Source: an uncultured Alistipes sp.
GTDB taxonomy: Bacteria; Bacteroidota; Bacteroidia; Bacteroidales; Rikenellaceae
NCBI GenBank assembly: GCA_900550375.1
Contig: URRP01000012.1
Location: forward strand, 1 to 52,071
DNA: 52,071 bases
Reading direction: 5' to 3'
Positions 23,481-32,300 of the stretch are shown here, piece by piece. Under the pieces are notes generated by a model. That model made no database searches. It was not told the DNA's origin and saw only the letters and a list, made by a program, of their open reading frames with translations. Each line of letters opens with the position of its first letter. Position 1 is the first letter of the stretch. The position numbers and the translations under genes are program-made.

Positions 23481-24722
23481 TCAATCGGTTTTAATCGCTT
23501 CGTCGGGCCGGATACGGGCTACGAGCGCAGCCGGAACGAAGAGCAGGGCAAGGATCGCCCCCGCCGCCGCGACATCGACCGCCAGCCACCAGCCGGCCCC
23601 CACCGCCACTGGAACTTCGGAGAGCATATACCCCGCCGGATCGAGTTTCAGCAGATGGAAACGCAGCTGAAGCCAGCACAGCACCCCCGCCGCCAAATTG
23701 CCCCACAGCAGGCCGCGCCCCACGATGAAGGCCGCACGGTAGAGGAAAATGCGGCGGATGCGGCGGTTCTCCATCCCCATCGCCTTCAGCAATCCGATCA
23801 TCCGCGTTCGTTCGAGCACCAGAATCAGCAGTGCCGAGGCCATATTGAAAAAGGCCACGACCACCATCACCGCGATGATGACCGCCGCATTGACGTTGTG
23901 GGCCTTCAGCCAGTCGAAAACCGCCGGATAGCGTTCGCCGACACTCACCGCGACCACGCCGTCCACCTCCGGCAGTTCCGAGCGGAGCAACGCATCGTTG
24001 ACCGCTCCGGCCAGCCGGTCGGCCTGCCGCACGTCGTCCGCATAGAGATCGTAACCCGAAACCTCGCCCGACGACCACCCCGACAGCCGCTGCACGTTGC
24101 GCAGATCGGTCAGCGCCGTCCGCTCCAGCTCCTCCATGCCCGTCGAGTAAAGTCCCGACACTTTGAATCGGTCGCGGCGGGGCGTCTGGTCACTGTCGAC
24201 AAAGAGCATTTCGACCTTGTCGCCCGTATGCAGTCCGAGCAGACGCGCCGTGCGCCGGGACAACAGCAGCTCCTTCGTGCGCACCGAATCGCCGACGCGG
24301 GGCAGCCGGCCTTCGGTGACCCGGTCGGCGAAGAACGACCAGTCGTAGGAGCCGTCCACCCCCTTGAGCGCCACGCCGTCCATCGCGTCGCGCGTGCGCA
24401 CAATGCCGCTCTTGAGCGCATAAGGGCTCACCGACCGCACCCCTTCGACGGCACGCAGCAGCGCTTCGAGACCCTCCGTTGCCACGACAGGCTGCGACTC
24501 CGCAGCATAGATTCCGGCGGCATCGATCACCTCGACGGGCGCCGAGAACCCGACCATACGGGCCGTCACCTCGCGTTTGAATCCGAGAATCACGGCCAGC
24601 GCGACGAGCATCACGGCCACCGACACGGCCACCGAGACCACGGCGATGCGCGACATCACGCCGGGACGGTTCTCCGGCGAGGATCGGGCGGTACGGCGGG
24701 CTATGAAAAATTCGAGGTTCAA
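23481..24722 (-). CDS. LolE/LolC-type ABC transporter permease
   Basis: 413 aa. Four membrane segments in MacB/FtsX-type order: one near 25-50 (VVSVAVSVAVMLVALAVILGF), a large periplasmic domain (about 55-280), then three at about 280-405. The N-terminal FFIARRTARSS pattern and the first-segment sequence are like lipoprotein-releasing LolC/E proteins, which extract outer-membrane lipoproteins with LolD, not encoded here. A TTACTTTG element at 24762-24755, one position off the consensus, could be the promoter. First gene of a unit with ubiE/menG, a lipoprotein and a SPOR-like protein. Confidence 0.88.
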   Translation of the reverse strand: MNLEFFIARRTARSSPENRPGVMSRIAVVSVAVSVAVMLVALAVILGFKREVTARMVGFSAPVEVIDAAGIYAAESQPVVATEGLEALLRAVEGVRSVSPYALKSGIVRTRDAMDGVALKGVDGSYDWSFFADRVTEGRLPRVGDSVRTKELLLSRRTARLLGLHTGDKVEMLFVDSDQTPRRDRFKVSGLYSTGMEELERTALTDLRNVQRLSGWSSGEVSGYDLYADDVRQADRLAGAVNDALLRSELPEVDGVVAVSVGERYPAVFDWLKAHNVNAAVIIAVMVVVAFFNMASALLILVLERTRMIGLLKAMGMENRRIRRIFLYRAAFIVGRGLLWGNLAAGVLCWLQLRFHLLKLDPAGYMLSEVPVAVGAGWWLAVDVAAAGAILALLFVPAALVARIRPDEAIKTD

Positions 24723-24774
24723 ACGACGGGCGATCTTCGCGGTTAAATTTCATGCAAAGTAACACAATTTTTCC

Positions 24775-24782
24775 TATTTTTG
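24775..24782 (+). promoter_or_regulatory. -7 box for the SDR/Zn-peptidase/MBOAT run
   Basis: TATTTTTG matches TAnnTTTG, 21 bases before the ATG at 24803. Confidence 0.65.
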
Positions 24783-24802
24783 CAGCAACATACCCCTCGT
24801 TT

Positions 24803-25549
24803 ATGAAAAAACAGGCACTCATTACGGGCGCGACTTCGGGCATCGGACGCGCTACGGCACTACGGCTGGCCGCCGACGGGTGGGAGGTCGTCGCCACGGG
24901 CCGACGCGCCGAACGGCTCGATGCACTGCGAAGCGAAATCGAAACCTCCGGCGGTCGGTGCCGCACATTGATATTCGACATCCGCGATGAAGCGGCGTGC
25001 CATGCGGCGCTGGATGCACTAGAGCGGGTCGACCTGCTGGTCAACAACGCCGGACTGGCTGCCGGACTCGAACATCTCGATCGGGGCTCGACGGCCGACT
25101 GGAACGCCATGATCGACACCAACGTCAAGGGGCTGCTCTACGTCTCGCAGATCGTGGCGCGCAAGATGATCGCCGCAGGCGGCGGCCACATCGTCAACAT
25201 CGGCTCGATCGCCGGTACCGAACCCTACGAAAACGGCGCCGTCTACTGCGCGACCAAGCACGCCGTGCACGCCATCTCGCAGTCGATGCGCGCCGACCTG
25301 CTTACACACGGCATCAAGGTGAGCGAGGTGCGTCCCGGTATGGTCGAAACCGAATTTTCGGTAGTACGCTTTCACGGCGACCGCGCGGCGGCTGACAACG
25401 TCTATCGGGGCGTCGAACCTCTCACAGGCAGCGACATCGCCGAAGCGATCGCATGGATCGCACAATTACCGGCGCATATGAACGTTAATGAGATCGTACT
25501 GATGCCCTCGCAGCAGGCGTGTCAGTACTACGTTCATCGCAAATCTTAA
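24803..25549 (+). CDS. Short-chain dehydrogenase/reductase (YdfG-like)
   Basis: 248 aa from the ATG at 24803; an earlier in-frame ATG lies upstream of the promoter box. Cytoplasmic NAD(P)-dependent oxidoreductase. Rossmann signature ITGATSGIG at residues 7-15, NNAG near 82-85, catalytic Ser in NIGSIAG and YCATK (Tyr...Lys) near 150-154, PGMVETEF after. The closest named group is YdfG, which oxidises L-allo-threonine and 3-hydroxy acids, but specificity is not certain. It begins a run of same-strand genes: the next ATG is 14 bases on. Confidence 0.92.
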   Translation: MKKQALITGATSGIGRATALRLAADGWEVVATGRRAERLDALRSEIETSGGRCRTLIFDIRDEAACHAALDALERVDLLVNNAGLAAGLEHLDRGSTADWNAMIDTNVKGLLYVSQIVARKMIAAGGGHIVNIGSIAGTEPYENGAVYCATKHAVHAISQSMRADLLTHGIKVSEVRPGMVETEFSVVRFHGDRAAADNVYRGVEPLTGSDIAEAIAWIAQLPAHMNVNEIVLMPSQQACQYYVHRKS

Positions 25550-25562
25550 AAATCAGACGAAA

Positions 25563-26333
25563 ATGTTACAAATGTTCATACTCCAAGCCGGATACTACGG
25601 ACATCCGAGCGGATTTTTCTACGGCATGTCGGCCGGAACGATGGGTTCGTGGATACTCATCATCGTAATCGGCATCGTGGGCTGGATCGTGCAGGCACGC
25701 CTGCAATCGGTCTTCGCCAAATATGCCAAAGTCCCCTTCCCGGGCGGATTGACCGGCGCCGAAGTGGCCGAGAAGATGCTGCGCGACAACGGCATCCGCA
25801 ACGTAAAGGTCACCCACGTTGCGGGGCACCTGACCGACCACTTCAACCCGCAGACGATGACCGTCAACCTGAGCGACTCGGTCTACACCTCGCGCAGCGT
25901 GTCGGCCGCCGCCGTCGCGGCTCACGAGTGCGGCCACGCCGTACAGCACGCACAGGGCTATGCCCCGCTCGAACTGCGTTCGCAGCTGGTTCCGATCGTC
26001 AACTTCTCGGCACGCGCCGCGACGTTCGTGCTCATCGCGGGCATGATTCTGCTCGCCACGACCGACAACGCGTGGGTCTGCTGGATCGGCGTGGGACTGA
26101 TCGCCGTATCGGCGCTCTTCTCGATCGTGACCCTTCCTGTCGAATACAACGCCTCGCAGCGAGCACTGGCATGGCTCGAATCGAGCCGTACGATGCAGGG
26201 CGCGGAGCTGGCGCAAGCGCGCGAAGCGCTGACGTGGGCGGCCCGCACCTATCTGGTCGCCGCGCTGAGCGCCATCGCCACGGTGCTCTATTACGCCATG
26301 CTCATTCTCGGACGAGGCAATAACCGCGACTAA
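25563..26333 (+). CDS. YugP-type membrane zinc metallopeptidase
   Basis: 256 aa. Membrane protease-like protein with an N-terminal membrane segment (about 29-47), the zinc site HECGH (His121, Glu122, His125) and two or three membrane segments after (about 150-190 and 235-250). This arrangement fits the YugP/Zn_peptidase_2 family, whose substrates are unknown. Its stop codon abuts the start of the next gene with no spacer, so expression is linked to the SGNH hydrolase and MBOAT genes. Confidence 0.93.
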   Translation: MLQMFILQAGYYGHPSGFFYGMSAGTMGSWILIIVIGIVGWIVQARLQSVFAKYAKVPFPGGLTGAEVAEKMLRDNGIRNVKVTHVAGHLTDHFNPQTMTVNLSDSVYTSRSVSAAAVAAHECGHAVQHAQGYAPLELRSQLVPIVNFSARAATFVLIAGMILLATTDNAWVCWIGVGLIAVSALFSIVTLPVEYNASQRALAWLESSRTMQGAELAQAREALTWAARTYLVAALSAIATVLYYAMLILGRGNNRD

Positions 26334-27959
26334 ATGACTCCACAGGATTACACTCGGCGCAGCTGGCAGGCAGCCGCAGCACTCATCGCAGTGCTCGCAG
26401 CCGTCGCCTTCATCCCGCCGCAGACGATCTGCGGCATTCCGCTCCGCCGGGCCAACATCCTTTCGGACCTGCTCCGCTTCGACGACAAAGGCACACCGAG
26501 CGAGGCGCTGCCGAAGCTCGAAGACGAGTTCTCAGGCGATTTCCACCGTTTCGCAGGGCAGCTCGACGCCGGTGAACAGCTGCCGCCGGCGGATTCAGCC
26601 GCAACGAACGAACCGCCTGCCCCAGCGGGTGATACGCTGCCCGCCGTGCCGCAGCTCACCTTCGAATGGGCACCGGCCGGAGACAATCGTCTGCCGGAAG
26701 CCGCTGCGGGCGATACCACGCGGCTGCTTGCGTCGCTCACCCCGATCGAAGATTTCGACACGCTCGCCGACGGGCCGTTGCACCGTTTCTGTACACGGCT
26801 GGCCGACACCGCGCGCCGCACGCCCGTGCGCATCGCCGTGCTGGGCGACTCGTTCATCGAGGGCGACATCCTCACGGCCGACCTGCGCGAGCAGCTGCAA
26901 CTGCGCTACGGCGGCCGCGGCTGCGGCTTCACACCGATGGCTTCGCCCCTGACGGGCTACCGCCGCACGGTGGGCACCCGCTCGACAGGATGGAACTCCT
27001 ACAACATCATGCAGCGCCGTAACACGCCTGAAGCATTGCGCGGCGACTATTCCGTCTCGGGCTGGCTCTGCCGTCCCGCCGACGGCGCGACGGTGCGCTG
27101 GACGGGCAGCGACTTCCGCCGCCGTCTCGACGGCTGCGGTACGGCGCGGCTGCTCTTCATCAGCGGTACCGAGAGCCGGCTGGAACTCACGCTCAACGAT
27201 TCGCTGCACCGCACGTTCGACATACCGGCTTCGGAAGCCCTCCGCCAGATCGTCGTTCGGGCGCCGATCGCATCGCTCGCGCTCCGCGTCGAACGGGGCA
27301 GCGCGGGATTCACCGGTTACGGCGCTCAATTCGAGGACGCGGCAGGCGTGACGGTCGACAACTTCTCGATCCGAAGCAACAGCGGGCAGGCGCTCTTCGG
27401 AACCAATGCGGCGGTCAACGCACAGATCGACGCCTTCGCGGAGTACGATCTGGTCGTGCTGCAATACGGCCTGAACATCATGCAGGAGGGGGTCACCAAC
27501 TACTCGGCCTACGCCGCCCGCGTGGAGAAGATGATCGCCTTCGTGCGCAGCTGTTTCCCCGACGCAGCGGTGCTGGTTCTCTCGACGAGCGACCGCTCGG
27601 TAAAGTCGGAGACCGGATTCGCTCCGATGACTTCGGCACCGGCGATGGTCGACTGGCAGCGCCGCGCAGCCCGTGCGACGGGCGCTGCTTTCTGGTCGGT
27701 CTACGACGCCATGCGGGCGCAGGGCGGCATGGAGCGCTTCGTCGCCAACGGCTGGGCGGGCAAGGACTACACCCATATCAACTATGCCGGCGGCCGGCAG
27801 GTGGCCTATGCACTGGTCGATGCACTGGACGTCCGTGTGGCCGCGATCCTGCGTGAACAGCAGCAGGCGGCACTGCCCGAACCGGTACTCGACAGCACGA
27901 AGATCGAAGCGCTCGATCGAACGATGAGCGCCACGCCGCAACCCGCCGAACCCCGTTGA
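26334..27959 (+). CDS. Membrane-anchored SGNH/GDSL hydrolase
   Basis: 541 aa. N-terminal anchor (about 12-30), a proline/Ala-rich linker to about 140, then a two-part SGNH domain. Nucleophile Ser173 lies in VLGDSFIEGD and the Asp-x-x-His pair is DYTH, Asp478/His481, near the end; between them sits a beta-rich insert (about 215-340). Zero spacing to the peptidase before and 4 bases to the MBOAT gene after. SGNH-MBOAT pairs typically move or remove O-acetyl groups on envelope polysaccharides, the MBOAT transferring acetyl through the membrane and the SGNH partner completing transfer, so that is the likely role here. Confidence 0.87.
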   Translation: MTPQDYTRRSWQAAAALIAVLAAVAFIPPQTICGIPLRRANILSDLLRFDDKGTPSEALPKLEDEFSGDFHRFAGQLDAGEQLPPADSAATNEPPAPAGDTLPAVPQLTFEWAPAGDNRLPEAAAGDTTRLLASLTPIEDFDTLADGPLHRFCTRLADTARRTPVRIAVLGDSFIEGDILTADLREQLQLRYGGRGCGFTPMASPLTGYRRTVGTRSTGWNSYNIMQRRNTPEALRGDYSVSGWLCRPADGATVRWTGSDFRRRLDGCGTARLLFISGTESRLELTLNDSLHRTFDIPASEALRQIVVRAPIASLALRVERGSAGFTGYGAQFEDAAGVTVDNFSIRSNSGQALFGTNAAVNAQIDAFAEYDLVVLQYGLNIMQEGVTNYSAYAARVEKMIAFVRSCFPDAAVLVLSTSDRSVKSETGFAPMTSAPAMVDWQRRAARATGAAFWSVYDAMRAQGGMERFVANGWAGKDYTHINYAGGRQVAYALVDALDVRVAAILREQQQAALPEPVLDSTKIEALDRTMSATPQPAEPR

Positions 27960-27963
27960 GACG

Positions 27964-29463
27964 ATGGAGAGCCTCCGCGAAATAGCCGACCGTATCCTGC
28001 CGCTGCTGACCTACGACCCGCAGGCGCCGATGCTCTTCAGCAGCGGGCTTTTCCTCTTCCTCTTCGCCGCTTTCGCCTTTTTCTACGGCTTCATGCGGCG
28101 CACGCCGACGCTGCGCATCTGGTACGTCATCGCCTTCTCGCTCTATTTCTACTACAAGTCGAGCGGTATCTACCTGCTGCTGCTCGTCGGGGTCTCCATC
28201 AGCGATTTCTGGATCGGGCGGGCCATCGCACAGACCACTTCGCAACGCGCCAAACGCGGACTGGTCACCCTGAGCATCGCTGCCGATCTGGCCGTACTGG
28301 GTTATTTCAAATATACCAATTTCTTCATCGAGATCGCCCGTAACCTCTTCGGCGCGGGGTTTCTCGAATTTCAGAATATCTTCCTGCCCGTCGGCATCTC
28401 GTTCTTTCTTTTCCAGTCGCTCAGCTACACCATCGACATCTATCGCGGCACGCTCAAGCCGATCGACCGCTGGGGCGACTACCTCTTCTACCTCTCGTTC
28501 TTTCCGCAGCTGGTCGCCGGCCCGATCGTCCGTGCCCGCGACTTTCTGGTGCAGATCCGGCAGAATCCCATCGCCGTCTCGCGTGAAATGTCCGGCACGG
28601 GCATCTTTCTGATCGCTATCGGTCTGTTCAAGAAAGCCATTATCTCGGACTACATATCGCTCAACTTCGTCGACCGCATCTTCGACGATCCGGCGCTCTA
28701 TTCGGGCGTGGAGTGTCTGGCGGCCGTCTACGGCTACGCCCTGCAAATCTACTGCGACTTCTCGGGCTACTCGGACATGGCCATCGGTCTGGCGCTGCTG
28801 CTGGGCTTCCGTTTCCCGAAGAACTTCGACGCCCCCTACCACTCGGCCACCATCACCGAATTCTGGCGGCGGTGGCATATCTCGCTCTCGATGTGGCTGC
28901 GCGACTACCTCTATATCTCGCTGGGCGGCAACCGAAAAGGCCGTCTGCGCACCTATTTCAACCTGCTCGTCACCATGATTCTGGGCGGACTGTGGCACGG
29001 CGCGGCGATCCGTTTCGTGCTGTGGGGAACGCTGCACGGCGTGGCGCTGGCGCTGCACAAGATCTGGCTGACCGTCATCCCCGGCGCCAAGGTGTCGGGG
29101 TATGAGATGCACCCGCTCAGCCGACTGGCCGGCATTCTGGTGACCTTCCATCTGGTCTGCTTCGGCTGGCTGCTCTTCCGCGCCGATTCGATGCGCACCG
29201 TACAGCTGATGCTGCACCAGATTACCGACAACTTCCATCTGCGGCTGCTGCCCCAGATGCTGACCGGTTACGGCGGCGTCTTCGCATTGATGGGTCTGGG
29301 CTACCTGCTGCACATGCTGCCCGACCGCGCCGACAACGCCGCACGGCGCGCGGTGATCGCCGCACCTTTCTGGGCGCAGGTGCTGCTGCTCGGCGGCGTG
29401 GCGTGGTGCGTCATGCAGATCCAGTCGAGCGGTATACAACCCTTCATCTACTTCCAATTCTAA
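27964..29463 (+). CDS. MBOAT-family O-acyltransferase (AlgI/PatA-like)
   Basis: 499 aa. Polytopic inner-membrane protein with about ten membrane segments. The conserved family His is His345 in GGLWHGAAIRFVLWG, with His358 in GTLHG close behind; the segment NFDAPYHSATITEFWRRWHISLS is the other family hallmark. Such proteins bring acetyl groups across the inner membrane for O-acetylation of alginate, peptidoglycan or other polysaccharides. The partner SGNH protein is immediately upstream and a PAP2 phosphatase starts 7 bases after the stop. Confidence 0.95.
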   Translation: MESLREIADRILPLLTYDPQAPMLFSSGLFLFLFAAFAFFYGFMRRTPTLRIWYVIAFSLYFYYKSSGIYLLLLVGVSISDFWIGRAIAQTTSQRAKRGLVTLSIAADLAVLGYFKYTNFFIEIARNLFGAGFLEFQNIFLPVGISFFLFQSLSYTIDIYRGTLKPIDRWGDYLFYLSFFPQLVAGPIVRARDFLVQIRQNPIAVSREMSGTGIFLIAIGLFKKAIISDYISLNFVDRIFDDPALYSGVECLAAVYGYALQIYCDFSGYSDMAIGLALLLGFRFPKNFDAPYHSATITEFWRRWHISLSMWLRDYLYISLGGNRKGRLRTYFNLLVTMILGGLWHGAAIRFVLWGTLHGVALALHKIWLTVIPGAKVSGYEMHPLSRLAGILVTFHLVCFGWLLFRADSMRTVQLMLHQITDNFHLRLLPQMLTGYGGVFALMGLGYLLHMLPDRADNAARRAVIAAPFWAQVLLLGGVAWCVMQIQSSGIQPFIYFQF

Positions 29464-29470
29464 GACAGCG

Positions 29471-30115
29471 ATGACACTCCTCTACACCTTCGACCATGCG
29501 CTCTTTCTGGCGCTCAATTTCGACGGCGGCCCCGTAATGGACCGCCTGATGACCGTCGTCTCGGGTACGACGCTATGGCTGCCGCTTTACGGGCTGATTC
29601 TCTGGCTTGTCTGGCGACGGGAGGGATGGCGCAACACGCTGTTGTTCGCCGCGGCGATCCTGCTGGCGATCGTACTGGCGGACATGGTGGCCGGCATCTT
29701 CAAACACTCGGGTCCGCTCAAAGGGCTGTGGGCCGACTTCCCGCCCCGCTGGCGGCCGATGTTCACCCCCTCGCTCGAAGGGCTGGAGATCGCACCCGAC
29801 ACGCTGATGCGCTGGCGCTTCGAGGGACATGCGACGCCCGGCATGGTACACGTTCCCGCAGGAGCACTGGCCGGAAAATTCGGCACCGTGTCGTCGCACG
29901 CCGCGACCATCGTGGCGCTGCTGGTGCTCTCCGCAGCGGAGATTCGGCGACGCTGGTTCACGATCCTGATGGTCGCAGCGACGCTTCTGATCTGCTATTC
30001 GCGTATCTATCTGGCCAAACATTTCCCCGTCGACCTGCTGCTGGGAGCGGCCGTCGGAGCGCTGACCGGCTGGGCGATGCTGTGCTTATACCGCCGAATC
30101 AAGTGGAAATGCTAA
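29471..30115 (+). CDS. PAP2-family membrane phosphatase
   Basis: 214 aa. About six membrane segments. The three phosphatase motifs are visible in modified form: KHSGPLKG...RWRP, SSHAATIVAL (His as acid) and SRIYLAKHFPVD (nucleophile His near 189). Family members remove phosphate from undecaprenyl diphosphate or phosphatidic acid-like lipids; placed after the MBOAT gene it may recycle the lipid carrier used for an envelope polymer. It is the last gene of the run; lysS follows from its own promoter. Confidence 0.9.
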   Translation: MTLLYTFDHALFLALNFDGGPVMDRLMTVVSGTTLWLPLYGLILWLVWRREGWRNTLLFAAAILLAIVLADMVAGIFKHSGPLKGLWADFPPRWRPMFTPSLEGLEIAPDTLMRWRFEGHATPGMVHVPAGALAGKFGTVSSHAATIVALLVLSAAEIRRRWFTILMVAATLLICYSRIYLAKHFPVDLLLGAAVGALTGWAMLCLYRRIKWKC

Positions 30116-30125
30116 ATATTTTTCG

Positions 30126-30133
30126 TAACTTTG
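30126..30133 (+). promoter_or_regulatory. -7 box for lysS
   Basis: TAACTTTG matches TAnnTTTG, 40 bases before the ATG at 30174. Confidence 0.65.
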
Positions 30134-30173
30134 CGAAGCTTTTAACACAGGTAAAATAAAATCGAAATAGAAT

Positions 30174-31904
30174 ATGGCAATCGAACTCAGCGAACAGGAG
30201 CAGCTGCGCCGCCAGTCGCTCGCGGCACTGCGGGAACTGGGCATCAACCCCTACCCCGCCGCACGTTTCGACGTTACGGCAACGGCGCAGGAGATCCTCG
30301 ACGGATATGACGAAACGAAAGGCAACTTCGCCGACGTGCGCATCGCCGGCCGCATCATGTCGCGCCGCATCATGGGCAGCGTCTCGTTCTTCGAGTTGCA
30401 GGATCACACGGGCCGCATCCAAGTCTACATCCGCCGCGACGACATCTGCCCGGAGGGCGATCCGACAATGTACAACACCGTCTTCAAGAAACTGCTCGAC
30501 ATCGGCGACTTCGTAGGAGTCGAGGGTTTCGCCTTCGTCACCAAGACGGGCGAAACGTCGGTTCACTGCCGCAAACTGACCGTTATTTCCAAGTCGCTGC
30601 GTCCGCTGCCGGTCGTCAAGGAGAAGGACGGACAGACATTCGACGCCTTCACCGACCCCGAAGTGCGCTACCGCCAGCGTTACGTCGATCTGGCGGTCAA
30701 CCCGCAGGTGCGCGAAGTCTTCGTCAAACGGTCGAAGATCATGGCCTCGATGCGCGAATTCTTCAACGCGAAGGGCTATCTGGAGGTCGAAACGCCGATT
30801 CTGCAACCCATTCCGGGAGGCGCCTCGGCGCGGCCGTTCATCACGCACCACAACTCGCTCGACGTGGACCTCTACCTGCGTATCGCCACGGAGCTTTACC
30901 TCAAGAAGCTCATCGTGGGCGGCTTCGAAGGGGTCTATGAGTTCGGCAAGAACTTCCGCAACGAGGGAATGGACCGCACGCACAACCCCGAATTCACCTG
31001 CATGGAGATTTACGTCGCCTACAAGGACTACCTGTGGATGATGGAGTTCACCGAACAGATGCTCGAACGCGTGGCGCTGGCGACCAACGGCACGACGGAG
31101 CTTACGATCGACGGCAAGAGCGTCTCGTTCAAGGCGCCGTTCCGCCGTCTGACGATGACCGACGCCATCCGCGAGAAGACCGGCTACGACATCACGGGCC
31201 AATCGGAAGAACAGCTGCGCGAGGCGTGCAAGCGGCTCAGCGTCGAGGTCGACGAGACGATGGGCAAGGGAAAACTCATCGACGCCATCTTCGGCCAGTA
31301 CTGCGAGGAGGAGCTGATCCAGCCCACGTTCGTCTGCGACTATCCGATCGAAATGTCGCCCCTGTGCAAGCGCCATCGCGAGAACCCCGAGCTGACGGAG
31401 CGTTTCGAGTTGTTCGTCAACGGCAAGGAGCTGTGCAACGCCTACTCGGAGCTGAACGACCCGATCGACCAGCTGGAGCGTTTTCAGGAGCAGCTGCACC
31501 TGCTGGAGAAGGGCGACGACGAAGCGATGTTCATCGATATGGACTTCGTGCGCGCCCTCGAATACGGTATGCCGTCGTGCTCGGGCATGGGCATCGGGAT
31601 CGACCGTCTGACGATGTTCCTCACCGGCCAGTCGTCGATTCAGGACGTACTCTTCTTCCCCCAGATGCGTCCCGAGAAGAAGGCGCAGAAAGACCCCGAC
31701 GAAGCGTATGCCGCTATCGGCGTGCCCGCCGAGTGGATCCCCGTCATTCAGAAGATGGGCTATCTGAGCGTCGACTCGCTGCGCAAGCTGCCGGCCGGAA
31801 AGTTCTTCAACGACCTCTGCGGCTTCAACAAAAAGAACAAACTGGGTCTCAAGGCCCCCTCGATCGAAGAGGTCAAGGCTTGGTGCTGCCCCGCCGCCGA
31901 ATAA
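30174..31904 (+). CDS. lysS: Lysine--tRNA ligase, class II, with C-terminal extension
   Basis: 576 aa. Charges tRNA-Lys. The N-terminal OB-fold anticodon-binding domain spans about 45-160, class II motif 2 is RNEGMDRTHNPEFTCMEIY near 262-280 and motif 3 is GMGIGIDRLTMFLTGQ near 473-488. About 70 extra residues follow motif 3 (AYAAIGVPAEW, MGYLSVDSLRKLPAG) compared with the typical 500-residue bacterial enzyme; such tails occur in some Bacteroidota LysRS and look like a small helical domain. The 126-aa membrane protein starts 15 bases downstream. Confidence 0.96.
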   Translation: MAIELSEQEQLRRQSLAALRELGINPYPAARFDVTATAQEILDGYDETKGNFADVRIAGRIMSRRIMGSVSFFELQDHTGRIQVYIRRDDICPEGDPTMYNTVFKKLLDIGDFVGVEGFAFVTKTGETSVHCRKLTVISKSLRPLPVVKEKDGQTFDAFTDPEVRYRQRYVDLAVNPQVREVFVKRSKIMASMREFFNAKGYLEVETPILQPIPGGASARPFITHHNSLDVDLYLRIATELYLKKLIVGGFEGVYEFGKNFRNEGMDRTHNPEFTCMEIYVAYKDYLWMMEFTEQMLERVALATNGTTELTIDGKSVSFKAPFRRLTMTDAIREKTGYDITGQSEEQLREACKRLSVEVDETMGKGKLIDAIFGQYCEEELIQPTFVCDYPIEMSPLCKRHRENPELTERFELFVNGKELCNAYSELNDPIDQLERFQEQLHLLEKGDDEAMFIDMDFVRALEYGMPSCSGMGIGIDRLTMFLTGQSSIQDVLFFPQMRPEKKAQKDPDEAYAAIGVPAEWIPVIQKMGYLSVDSLRKLPAGKFFNDLCGFNKKNKLGLKAPSIEEVKAWCCPAAE

Positions 31905-31919
31905 CCGCAGTCGCAGCCG

Positions 31920-32300
31920 ATGGACCGTACAAGCAAACTCCTGCTGGCGCTGGCCGCGGTGGCGATCGCCGCCGTGCTGCTGGCGTTGCGAGGGTGGATC
32001 GCTCCGATGACGGCACGCTGGATTCTGCTGGTGCTGCTGGGGTGGTACTGGATTCGTTTCATCGTCCTGCCCGTCGACGTCATCAAGCGCACGAAGGTGC
32101 TCAACGCCTTCGCCGTAACGTGGTGGGTCAACAGCTTTCCGATCCTGCCGGCCATGACCGGCGCCGCGCTGCTGTGGTACGGCACGCCGTTCGAAAAACG
32201 GATCTGGGGTTCGCTGCTGCTCTTCATCGTCGTCTCGGCGCTGGCGGGATACCTGACAATTATTCGTTACAATCATAAACTTAAAAAATTACAGCAATGA
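31920..32300 (+). CDS. Small polytopic membrane protein of unknown function
   Basis: 126 aa. About four hydrophobic segments at roughly 7-24, 31-50, 70-88 and 97-114, with a positively charged C-terminal end (HKLKKLQQ), so the C-terminus probably faces the cytoplasm. No signature motif recognised. It lies between lysS (15 bases before) and tpiA, whose ATG overlaps its last codon and stop as CAATGA, so it is probably translated in coupling with tpiA. Confidence 0.7.
   Translation: MDRTSKLLLALAAVAIAAVLLALRGWIAPMTARWILLVLLGWYWIRFIVLPVDVIKRTKVLNAFAVTWWVNSFPILPAMTGAALLWYGTPFEKRIWGSLLLFIVVSALAGYLTIIRYNHKLKKLQQ

Noticed and set aside
27778..29457. Minus-strand 559-codon frame opposite the MBOAT gene
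   Set aside because: Shadow of the MBOAT coding sequence; composition rich in Glu, Arg and Gln without any membrane or domain signal.
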